Below, one piece after another: positions 8,414-19,226 of a stretch of 39,305 bases of DNA (position 1 is the stretch's first letter; every line of letters starts with the position of its first letter). The stretch is from assembly GCF_000003605.2 (NCBI RefSeq), contig NW_003134854.1, positions 1-39,305 of the forward strand. Direction: 5' to 3'. A model generated the notes under the pieces. The model did no database searches. It was not told the origin of the DNA and saw nothing but the letters and a program-made list of their open reading frames with translations. Made by a program: the position numbers and the translations under genes. The stretch is from Saccoglossus kowalevskii. Taxonomy: Eukaryota > Hemichordata > Enteropneusta > Harrimaniidae.

Positions 8414-11400
8414 AGGAACTGCTAATTGTATCCGCTACTTTGAATACAATGACATTGAAAAGATGTATTCGCCCCGGTATATTACAACGTTAATATGCAT
8501 ATTTGTAGTGGCGGTCCACGCACACGTAATAATAAAATAAATACGATATTTACTATATGGGGGCCGCCATCTTGAATGCAGCATAAAACTAAATAAGAGA
8601 CAAGTTGTGAAACGCGTTTTTCGGATTCCTACAAATCTGGACAAAAATACCAATCTTTCACAGAAATACGATCCGTTGGGGTAATATTAAGCCAGCCGAT
8701 AACACAATTTCCATCCGATATAAATGCCTTTGAAACGAACAAAACTATTGTGCATATGTTCAAGGTTGAAATGTATCGTATATAAAAACATTTCAAAGTT
8801 AGCATGATGGCGTTTCTGTTGGTCAAGATCACGAATATGTATTGCCAGCCTCGCGTGATTGAAAATAATGACTATTATTAGTTGAGAAAGTTTGCACCTC
8901 GTCCCCGCGGGGGGTTTTCATCGAAAACCAGGAACAGTGGAACAGCCTGTTATATACTTGTTCATCGCGACTGCTAGTGATGAAACGGGCGACTACAGAT
9001 AACATAATATAAGTGCTGCAAATACATTCATTTTACCAACTCGCATCGCTGCTAGGGGGCGCAACTTTGTGAAAGGGGGTATTCTAGAAGTATTCATTTT
9101 ACAGAGTAATTTTAACCAGCAACCAAAGCACGCTATTTGGAGTGCGCCAGCTGGTGTTCAATTGGTGCGAATTAGTTATTACTATTCGGGGAATCCTCGC
9201 AAATTATAAGAAAACATACAGGGAATGGTGGAAAACAATTTTCCGATCCCAGGCAGACAATGACGAAATCGTAAATTTAGCCATCTGATTCTTTATCGCC
9301 TAATTATCGCCGCGAAACATTAAAGTCATCGGTGATTGGCTCTCGGGGCTGGGTGATGATGTCAGTTTCAAATACACCTGGCAGAGTCGTTTGAGTGAAT
9401 ATTATGCGATCGTTGGTATCCGTTTGAGTTGTTTATACAAGAATGCCGTTAACGCGTGGTAACTGTAAAAGGTCGCGTTCGAATTAAGTGAAAATAAAAC
9501 AATATACTTCACACACGTAGCTTCCATACGTCGCATCTCGACTGCCGTTAACTTTACCCCAACCATTTATCTTAGTCCGTAATATTTAGTTGTTTTGAAA
9601 GTGTAAGTCCTAGTCCCTCTATACTGTCGTATCGCGGCATTTCATTCGCTTTGATTGTATTTTCTACTCGCACTCCAGCTGGTTGTGTTTGCGTACTGAT
9701 TCGTGATAATTTGTAGTATAAGTAAAAAATGCGCGGAGAGTTCCTAAATATAGTCCCTCTCCAAAGCTGCCGGATTTCATAATTACCAATACCTTACTTC
9801 GTTATCCATCCGTTTTATTGAATTACTTTTTGTCCATACGTGAGATGTAAAATCAAGTTGATCAGTAAGCAATATGCATTGAGACTGCCTTAAAAATAAT
9901 GAACGTTATATCTTCTTCACGAGCATAATGGGTTTGAGGATAGAAAGGTTTCTCACTTGCAGTGAGATTTAGATTTTGATTCGCGTTTGCATTGAAAATT
10001 TCATTTGCAATATTGACTAGCAGGGAGGTTCACGGCCAATGTTTAAAAAATAATATATTTCAAAGCAAGATGTTGACGTTTCAATCATGATTTGACTTAT
10101 TTTTGTTTCTATTCACAGTTTACACATTGTTTATTCAACTGTTACTATTCAAAATATGTTCAAATGAAATACATAATTTGTAAATCTGGTTTGCCAATTG
10201 AAATTTAATTCTCATCATCCTTCTCAGCTGTGTATAAAAATCACGGTCAAACAACTTGAGCCTTTTATGACGGACAGTCCGTGCCTGGCAGCCCAGTTTG
10301 TTTGTGACGTCACGTGGTGTAAATACGGAGGATTTCAATGGCGGGCAAACAGACTACAGGTTGTGATCAGTCTGGGTCGGTTGATAAAATCTGAAATATA
10401 CAGTCATTTAAATAATAAACCCACGGGGTCAAATGCCATCGTCACAGCGGTAGTGCTATTTTCCAAATAACGGCGAGTCATTTGCTCTAATTAGAATATT
10501 TATGTACTAAAAATTCCAATAAATCTGCTTGCAGATTGGAGATTCCGAGTACTTTCGCAAGTTAGAAACCTCAGATGGGTCGCCAAATTCTCACCCTATC
10601 TACGATGACTTACTATTAGAATTTGCTCGCAGCTGTTTTTTAGAGATGATTTATTTCATAGTCAAATTCAATATGGCCGACTGATGGTCATTTTTTTTGT
10701 CACTATCATGTATATCCGAGACGATATGTAATGGCAGTTATAATAATGAGGTTAAAAAGTTTTCCAGTGATTTCAGATTATTGCATTTCAAAATGTGGGT
10801 TTTTTGGCAGAAATATTGAGCCCATACTGCATTCCACAATACCCGCTACGAATTTGACTTTCAGAAAATTAGATCAAATATTTGGTAGGACACTAATAAT
10901 CGTTTGTTTGGTTGAGTAGTGGTTAGGTCGGGTGTACATTTCTACGTAAAAGAAAGTACTGCCTGTCTGGCCGTTGCTACTTTACGATCACATGATCGAA
11001 TGGTGCAGGGCATTATTGAATCCCGCGCAGCTTTTTATAGGCGGCAAACTGCAATGCGTTCATGTGTGTAAATTGTTATTTGTCTCCTCCACTGAGTGTA
11101 ACGTCATGCGGGGATCAATCAAACATAAAAACCGTGACCCAGTGTGTATATGTGTTAAAACACACGTTGTTTTCATTATCAATATCCTGGCACAGCAGTG
11201 ATGCGATGTTGCCGCCGATGCAAGCTCAATTTTATACAGGCGCCCCCGTAAAATAACTGAATTCCACTGTGAAAAAAGGTAAAAAACAACACACCAATGA
11301 AAAATCTAGGTCGGGTATTTCTATTAAATCTGTGCACCATCCATATGTTCGTAACGTAAATTAAAGTATAAACAAAACAGCACAATGGGTCATAACTGTA

Positions 11401-13311
11401 TTGTGAATTCGTAACAAGAATTCGGAAACGACAAACATTGATGACCAAATACTAGCATATATGTAGTTTCAGTGTTTATTCTCTTCCGGTATACTTTTTT
11501 TGGGGGGGGGCGTAATACAGAATTCCTGTTTAAGTAATTTTACCTGCGGACGGGGAAAATGCCAAATTACCTAGTCAAATTTTATCACAGTTTTTTTTTT
11601 AAAAAAATGTTTGAATTTTTAATCGACATAATACCTGTGTATACAACATTTCACCATGATATGTACAAGTATGTCTTACCATTGCGCCCGCTGTCATACA
11701 CAGATAATTCAGTATATGCAAATTAGTACACACAGAGTTGATTCTAAAAATTGGTAAACCTGGGATATTATTGATTCTTTTTTTTGTGTGTGACTTTTCC
11801 AAAACTATTTTTTTAATTCACAATATTCTTGTATAGCATCGTGTAGATTGGATACAAATAACATAAAAAATATATAATATGGAGAGTTGTAATTTATTTA
11901 ATACGTACGAAAGGGGTACATATGTTACAATGTGCTTGGAAACACGTGGTAATGAATGGGGGGCGTTTGATATACCCATAAATTTGCATTCTCACTGTGC
12001 ATGACCTGCGGAGAACCTCCTGCAAACCTCATAGTGTCTTCGGGTTTGTGTGCAGTCCGTGAGTAATCGTATCCAACAAAAGCCTGAAGTCGAATTCTAA
12101 TATTATGCAAATAGTCTCGAGCGTTTGCAACAATAAACACAAATATTTTTTATTTAGTCATTGGTCGCCATTACCTTATTTTCGTCAAATGCAGCCTCGC
12201 TTCAATGTTTCCGAATTTTTTGCCTAACCGATTTTATTATTTATCATGGTGACCAGAAAAGAAATCACTAGGAGGTGTTATGCACGTAATACAAAGTGGG
12301 AACGCAACTTTGAAGAAAATTATTTGAAATTGGAAGAATTGAGATGAATAGTTAGATTAATTTATTCACTTGTTTATTTCACAAAAATGTTATATCTTTA
12401 AAAAAAAGCGACATCGTACAATCATGCGATTTAGCGTACGTGATAAATACGACACTATTATTTTAATTTCGAGAAAATCGCAAAATTGCAGCCTAGTAAT
12501 AGAGTGTGAGTGTATCTCAACAATCCCGCCAACGATAGTATGTCTCCTATCGGGTTTAGCGCTGATGGCTGCAGTGAACGATGTGATATTGCGTCGATTT
12601 TTCGAGCGACTCCGAGTACATTTTCTCGCCAAGCACATTTTTTTCCGACTGACTCTTAATTACATATTCTTAAATATATTTATAACACGTTCATAAACTG
12701 AAGTACTCCCAAATTTAGGATAGGAAATGGCGAGGAATGACATATTTTTAAGGTTAAATATTATCTGTGTATATTATATTTTGGTACGTATTATAATCTG
12801 AATGTTTTTTTATAATGCTGTTGGCATATCCCAGTTACGGCGTGAAATAAGAGGTGATCTCTCCCATAAAGACGGACGTCAGTGCATTGTTATGTTCCGT
12901 CAGCTCATGTCACAGATGGCGAGTCTTATGTTAATGGTTGAGTCGATTCAATGACAGCCGAGTCCAACTAATGATTCGATGATCGGCACTGCAACAATAC
13001 ACTAGTCTCTCCTTCACTGGCACGGCAGTCTACGCTCAGAACGAACCCCGCACCTGCTGCAACGAGAGCGGCTCTGTAACAATTCTACCGAAAGATTTGT
13101 TGACCAACAAGCGCCATAGCTGTGGCGGAGAAAACTCAAATCACGGTGTCTGGGGAACGGCTGTGGAGATACATTCTGAGATAAATATCAAATGAACAGC
13201 GGGATTGGATTAGACACTGTACCCTAGTGGACATACTTTAACGTTTAACATCTGTGCTCTGTTCTCGCCGGTATCCAATTCACTTCCTTCTATCAGTTTA
13301 CATTTGAAGGC
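8414..13311. other. Intergenic region upstream of the bHLH gene
   Basis: Mostly AT-rich with frames shorter than 110 codons and no recognisable domain. TGACGTCACGTG at 10305-10316 joins a perfect CRE and an E-box, about 30 bp before an ATG in AATGGCGGGC (10338). This could be a promoter and first exon, but the frame there is short. The last 400 bp before 13312 are less AT-rich and probably hold the 5' UTR and promoter of the bHLH gene; I see no TATA box placed clearly. Confidence 0.45.
10305..10316. promoter_or_regulatory. Overlapping CRE and E-box
   Basis: TGACGTCA (perfect CREB/ATF palindrome, 10305-10312) overlaps CACGTG (10311-10316). Motif match only; the target gene is unknown. Confidence 0.3.
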
Positions 13312-14322
13312 ATGGCGAGCAGGGAGCGAATAGCTTACACCTGTGACACCGAGGCCAGTGGTAACAGCAGCGCTATACACGCCATGGAAAAGCAGACATC
13401 CGTCATATGTACAACAAATATGGGGATTTCGAGTGAAAATAATAACAAGCCGATGCGAAAGAACAAGAGAAAATCAACTGAACCCAGGAAAGCTGTGAGG
13501 CTGGAAAGCTTTCCCGTCAAACGAAGGAAGGAAGACGATCAGTTAGGCGAGGATGGTTACGACGTGTTTGGCGACGATATGTGCGATGATTATGAAAACT
13601 ACGCGGAGAGGGACCATTCCACCTCAGTTCTAAGGATGGACGATGACGTACACGAGGGACATATTTCTCCCGATTCTGGAAAACCGACTAGATCGTACAA
13701 GAGCCTCAGCCGTGCGCGTCGCATAGTGGCGAACGCTCGGGAACGCAACCGGGTTCACACGATCAGTGCGGCTTTCGAGGGGCTACGCAAGGCAGTTCCA
13801 TCATATTCACATAACCAGAAACTCTCAAAATTGGCAATATTGCGTATCGCTTGCAGCTATATCTTAGCCCTGGCTAGACTAGCAGATCTGGACTACACGC
13901 AAGAGCGAGATGGTATGACATTCGCTGAATGTGTTGAACAGTGTACCAATACGTTGCAAGCCGAGGGGAGATCCCGTAGACGGAAGGTCAGTACACTTGC
14001 AGATCATTCAACAGTTTTATACTTCACAGCAAAATGTAGTATTCCTGATGAGACCGTGTTCATTATATTGGTAATCAGAACAGGGTTAGTTATCGAGTCT
14101 GTTTTGACGAGTATTTTCGACATTGTTTGTGCGTGTACACAAAGCGATCAGTGGGAAAGTCACATCTGGCAACTCGATCAAATGGATTTATTTTTGAACT
14201 TCAATGTATATACATAAAATTCTCTGCTTATATTATATATGTCAGTCTCTGCTTTTCATCAATTGTGGCACAAAACATTCACACTTGACCTCTTCTCTCC
14301 TTCACAATAGGAAGTGTTCTAG
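13312..14322 (+). CDS. ATOH8: ATOH8/Net-family bHLH transcription factor, two coding exons
   Basis: Nuclear bHLH regulator of the Atonal-superfamily Net/ATOH8 class, which dimerises with E proteins on E-boxes. Exon 1 is 13312-13986 (225 codons). Basic region and helices span about residues 134-190: RARRIVANARERNR, then HTISAAFEGLRKAVP, loop, and LSKLAILRIACSYILALARL. The ATOH8-specific extension follows (MTFAECVEQCTNTLQAEGR). The N-terminus has basic clusters (RKNKRK 49-54, KRRK 70-73) and an acidic stretch at 74-113. The frame stays open to 14217, but AAG|GTCAGT at 13986/13987 is a good donor at the point where known ATOH8 proteins end in a basic tail. CTTCTCTCCTTCACAATAG is a strong acceptor ending at 14310; the next exon reads GAA GTG TTC TAG. 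The 324-bp phase-0 intron gives a 228-residue protein ending RRRKEVF. The ATG has G at -3 and +4, with no in-frame ATG upstream. Confidence 0.9.
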
Positions 14323-14734
14323 TCGGACGTCATCTGTCGTGACGTCATCAGCTCCGCCGACAGATTTATTCACCCAACAATGTACATTTCAATATGGCGA
14401 TATCACTGAAACGATTAAATCGTTACAGCGACCGGCGGGCGCGAGATCGCCTTTTATAAGCCTTCTCACATTATATGCATTTTTACAAAGTATTTACATC
14501 AACTTTGCATAGCCATATTGAGAAATATTGAAAATTTACAACGTAACAGTAAAGGAAATTATATTTGTATCCTTTTACGAGTCTGCAGTTTCCCGCCGTT
14601 AAAGTTTATTAGTGTTTCATTGGGCGTTCCTTGTAAGTGCACGTTTTGGATAATAGAATATTTAGACGGGGGATCATTCACCATTGATAGAAGTCTTAAC
14701 TCTTATTTAATATGCTCACGGAATCTTAAATAAA
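14323..14734 (+). promoter_or_regulatory. 3' UTR and poly(A) signal of the bHLH gene
   Basis: Non-coding sequence after the predicted stop, ending with AATAAA at 14729-14734 in a TTAAATAAAAAAAC context. A perfect CRE palindrome TGACGTCA lies at 14340-14347. The 102-residue frame at 14204-14512 crosses the intron and UTR and is not a gene. Confidence 0.55.
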
Positions 14735-17700
14735 AAAACTTGGTTGTTTTCTCTGAAAACAGAGCACTTTTACCGTCAACAAATACGTGGCTGGGTGCTG
14801 GGCTTGGAGATTGCCGAGAAACGTGTAGTTATCGCAGTACTGTATTAGTAAACAAAGTAGATTTCATTTGAAAGAAGGACGATTTTTTGAGTTATAGATG
14901 ACCGTTTCTAGGGTGTATTCATATAATATCGTTTTATGTGATTAAACTTAGTCGCGTCAAATTAGAAATATTATCACCACCATCTGAATTAATTAGTATT
15001 ACTTTTTATTGAGTTAATTAGTTTTACTCCTTGATTAAATCCATCGTGAATTTATGTTGTGATCCACGTTATCTGAATGTTTTGGCGGGAAAACCGCGTA
15101 ACATGATCGCATAACAGCCAGACCTGTTTGTTGTGGTTTGGACACAGCCGTTCTTTATCAGAGGATGTAAAACTAAATACTCTCGTACTAGTTAGTAACT
15201 GTGCTTTCGTTTTGTTTACGTTAACTATGTGTGCCACCATTCCTGTCGCCCGTGATAGCGGCTTTTACCCGACATACTCTGTATGCGTTCGCGGGGATCG
15301 TACCTTAATCGCGCTCCAAGTCACGGTGTACTTCAATCTCACTCCTCCTTTTAAATCCCCGAATACCGACATTTCCGACAAGTCACCGGACTCAGTCAAT
15401 ACCATTCACAAGTCCATTCACAGATGTTACGCGCTCGGCCGGTCCTGAATAGTTGGTATGTAAATATCAATGAAAGTATGGACGCCTGTGACGCATAGCA
15501 CGTCTAAATCTGAGCGAGGAGATCTGATTTGAGCTGGGCGATCAAATATTATCGTGACGTGTCCAAGGCATGCATTCATTCCACATTCCAGCCTTAATTA
15601 GTACGGCTGTTATCGCTTTGATATATAACAAACATCCATTCCACACAGCTGAATATCTTGAAATCTTTCCAGTCGCCAGTTCTATAGCGCAACTGTCCGT
15701 ACTCTGATTATTCCTGATTATTATTGATATAAAATAATAATATTAAAAACGAATGTTCAGATTTCAAACACTTCTGTAATTTTAATCGCCAGATTTCGCA
15801 GTAATATGTGTTACACAAGGTTCTGTGATTTAATTTGCTTAAGTTCAGCGGGAGCCGCCGTCGCATCGTTCAGTGTATGTGATTAATTAAACAAAACCAC
15901 ACACATGCACTCTGCGGGGCGCTGACTATAACTGCCCCAAACCACGCATGCGCGATGACTCGATCTAAAATCCCCCACCTGTTCATAGAATTTTATTGAT
16001 TGAGGGTTTTAATAAAATGATGTGGTCTTTGTCAACCTCACCATTAGTTTCCATGGTAACTCCTCGCCACCAGCTGTCACGTTCGACAAAATTGGTTTGA
16101 TATGCAAATGTTTTTGTAACAATATAGATGGATTCGCTTTATTGTGAAATGTGTGGGCAATATTGCAACTGGATGCGATAAACGTTAAATTATTTCATCT
16201 GTGATATTTCAAAATACCACTATCCGTTTATTTTGCTCCTACGCCACGAAAGCAGAGATCAGTAATCACAGTCGGCTCTTCCCTTCATCATCATATCTTT
16301 AATTTACGTATATTCGTTTAATTTATATATTTATAATTATATAAAATTTATACAATCGTTGTTAGTAATATTTATAAAACATTCCCATTTTTATTTTATG
16401 ATTGTGTGTTTGTTGTAATATTAATGATACATCGAAAGTTGATTTATTATCTACATGTCATTCCAATCAACTTGACATATTTTTGGCGAGTCAAATATCA
16501 ATGAGGTTCGTGATATTGTACTGGATTTCATCAAGGATGTAACATTAGTAACGATAGTCACACAAAGTCGGGCAAATTATTTCTTTGGTTCACATCATTT
16601 TCTGGAAACTACGACTGTAATTATATTAATAAGCACCTAATTTCAACAGCGCCGTTGTAACGCCAATCTCTAACAGAAGCCTGAAGAGACCTAGCTAATA
16701 TCGTCCCCGGGTTTGCTGCGCCGCCACACACATATGTAAATAACTGGTGTGTACCTATCACATTGCTCTTCCATCTTCTCAGACCGACACAGGACTGAAC
16801 GGTCCGGGGTTTCAAATTGTATGCAATCACACGTTTTCAATAAAGTAAGATTATATTCAAATGATTTGTAAAATGAATGTTGCATATATATCATGGGCTT
16901 GTCGAGAAAAACATTGTCGTATTCAGGCTTGACGCGAAACGGAAGAGCCGGACTGATCTATCACAGCTGCAGCTGTTCCCCTCTCTAAAACGGCTCTGAT
17001 TATAAATTCACTGAGCTTGCGCACTTTGTCAAAGAACAAGGAGAAACGCGATGGAGCACTTAATGATTCTTTTGATGAAATATGATTATTAACTTTGACT
17101 TAATCCACTATTTCTGCTTACGGCGATCAATAAATTTCTACTCTCACTTCTGTTTATCAGCAACCTAAGAGCTCCTGTGGTGTTTTGACGTCAACCGGGA
17201 CTCGGAGCATGACGGGAAGTCTTGTTTAAATATAAAGTCACGTGATGCTCATTCACGTTTTCGATTGGGCATGCAATTACAGCTTTCTCTCCGACTTGTG
17301 TGTGAATGAGGGGGGTAGTGAAAGATGCATTACATGACAGGTGCCACAGTAATATGATTTATTACCATCACTGCACTTACACGCACCTCCGAGTCACACT
17401 AGATGTCGGTAATATGTGCGTGGTCATGTACATGTCTCCATGTTATGTGGAGTACACTACTACACAATATAGTTATTTCAAGGAGCGCGTGTTTTCCCCA
17501 ATAACATTAAAATATAAAATAAAATAAAAGATTAGGTTTGCTGGTACATGAAGTTCTTTAAATTAGGAAATAACAATAACATACCTATAACATACCTATT
17601 GAGTAATCTAAATCCTAAAAATACAAAATTTAGCTATATCATGAGTTGAATATGGAGATATAATAACCACTTGTAGAATACCGTGACTAAATATAGTAAA

Positions 17701-17897
17701 AACCAAGTCAATATTAGGTTTCACCAAAAATTAATTAAATACTCATTTCGCTAAAATAGAGAATCATAGATATTGTTTTATTATAAAGTATCTGATAACA
17801 CTTTCGCTTACAGATTGTTGACAAACTAAACAATTAATCGGTTTGCAAGTTATCGTACTGACCCGAAATCTGACATATTATCAACTACAGTGTTCAT
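14735..17897. other. Intergenic stretch, no supported gene
   Basis: A 106-codon frame at 15128-15448 has fairly even codon use in its second half (CATIPVARDSGF...), but it lacks a good ATG, splice sites or a known domain. CAGCTGCAGCTG near 16965 is a pair of E-boxes. CGCATGCG occurs at 15945-15952, TGACGTCA at 17186-17193 and TCACGTGA at 17238-17245. The remainder is AT-rich. Confidence 0.45.
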
Positions 17898-17900
17898 TTA

Positions 17901-18033
17901 ACAGTGGTGGATCTGGGGGGGGGTCTTCTTGGGGTCCTGACCCCTCCGTTGAAAAATTTGTATAATATGAAAAAATCATTAACTTAGTCTGGCGATTTTA
18001 AAGTTTGGACCCCCCCCCCATAACCGCCCCTGT
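17901..18033. mobile_element. G/C-homopolymer MITE with TTA target duplication
   Basis: The 133-bp element begins ACAGTGGTGGATCTGGGGGG and ends CCCCATAACCGCCCCTGT, imperfect inverted repeats of the ACAG(G/T)GGCGGATC type. TTA stands on both sides (17898-17900 and 18034-18036), as expected for PIF/Harbinger-like insertion; other superfamilies use similar ends. It has no coding capacity. The long G and C runs are part of the termini. Confidence 0.7.
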
Positions 18034-18262
18034 TTATCTTCGCTACAATACTATATCCTGCCATCTTCCGACTACCACACTAATGAAGCATTAGAAACAT
18101 ACGTACACTGGCCAAGTGAAATGAACAGACTCGTTCGGCCAACGTCGACAACAGTGGTACTAATAACAATTTTGTCTTTTTTGATAACAAAGATGTAGTG
18201 GACACTGACGTTTTGATGACTTACCATACGATAAAATTAACATATATTTTCTTTTCCTGCAG

Positions 18263-18558
18263 GAAATCTGAACTTGAAGTTTGACTTTGCCGTTTATTCT
18301 TCAATCGAAGCAGAATCGTCATTAGTGTACATGGGTATAGATGTATGTTTGATGATTGTTGACGCGTTACTATGGTAACAGTTTAGATTTGCTATTCATC
18401 AAGTGGTGGTTGAAATGTTGGTAGAAGACGGGCGAGCAGTTGGACGTTGGTGGCGTGGTTTGTGTTGCCCAGGGGCATTGATACTGTGTGCCTTGAGAAC
18501 TGAAATGGCGGAAGGATCTATACAGGGTGTTGTAATGCATATCTCACCCTTCACGTGA
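18263..18558 (+). pseudogene. Coding-like frame with one in-frame stop, unassigned
   Basis: A textbook acceptor (TATTTTCTTTTCCTGCAG) ends at 18262. From AAT 18265 one frame is open for 37 codons (NLNLKFDFAVYSSIEAESSL...) to TAA 18376. The same frame is then open for 59 more codons (QFRFAIHQ...VEDGRAVGRWW...) to TGA 18556. The second half is noticeably GC-richer than its surroundings. Alternatively the first part is a 72-base phase 1-1 exon ending at 18334 before GTATAG. The stretch LKFDFAVYSSIE faintly recalls the LKFHYMVHTSLD segment of TRAPPC2L, but the following sequence does not match, so I do not assign it. It is either a decayed exon pair or chance. Confidence 0.25.
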
Positions 18559-18729
18559 CTTGTGGAAATATCGATTTATTGATTATTATTTTATTGGTGT
18601 AAGGCTTGTAATTCTCTATATCCCGATTAGACAAACTGGAACGATTACTTTCAGTGGCAGTATTACAGATGACACAATAACACTCGATATACTATGAACT
18701 TATGGTTTATTCTATGAATGCTATATTAC

Positions 18730-18862
18730 TTAAAGCGTAGTGGTCGTCGCTCAGCGCGTGTTCGAATTTCATGTAAATAAACAATATATTTTACACGCGT
18801 TGTATACGTCGCTATGAGTCCCATATCGAACAGGACGCCGCACGTCGACTGTCCCCTTTAAA
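18730..18862 (+). mobile_element. TTAA-type MITE, copy 3
   Basis: 133 bp from TTAAAGCGTAGTGGTCGTCGC to CGACTGTCCCCTTTAA. The interior is nearly identical to the copy at 7754 (TTCGAATTTCATGTAAATAA, TTTTACACGCGTTG, GTCCCATATCGAACAGGACG). It abuts copy 4. Confidence 0.85.
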
Positions 18863-19126
18863 TGTCGGTGGTCCTCGCGACCGCGTGTTCACAAATTAAG
18901 TGCATTTTGTGCGTATATAAACAATGGGTTGACTCGAAGCTCAAAGGTTAAATACCGACTTTGACTCCTTAGTCATCATTCTATGCGTTCCAATTATCTG
19001 CTAAATTACTCAGTAACATGTTTTGTTTTTGTACGCGGTGTTCTGTACGTCACAATCTTTGTTAATATGGGGGGGGGGGGGGCTTATCGTGCACATGCGT
19101 TGTGCGACGACCACTGTCCTTTCAAA
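18858..19126. mobile_element. TTAA-type MITE, copy 4 (longer, different interior)
   Basis: The ends TTTAAATGTCGGTGGTCCTCGC and GCGACGACCACTGTCCTTTCAAA are inverted repeats of the family. The 269-bp length and the interior (ATATAAACAATGGGTTGACT) differ from the 130-bp copies, with only ACGCGGTGTTCTGTACGTCAC recalling them. It sits head to tail against copy 3, sharing the TTTAA. A G14 run (19069-19082) lies near its right end. It may be a longer parent form or a sister subfamily. Confidence 0.65.
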
Positions 19127-19194
19127 TGGTTAGATAAACTTATAACTTTGCGTAAACTATAACTTTGTACTCCGACCAAACGTTTAGTCGCTAC

Positions 19195-19225
19195 GTTTGT
19201 TTGTTTGTTTGTTTGTTTGTTTGTC
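19195..19225. repeat. (GTTT)n microsatellite
   Basis: About seven perfect GTTT units. Confidence 0.95.
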
Positions 19226-19226
19226 T

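Noticed and set aside
13987-14217. Extension of the bHLH frame to 14217
   Set aside because: It reads into the intron after a good GTCAGT donor; the hydrophobic, AT-rich tail is unlike ATOH8.
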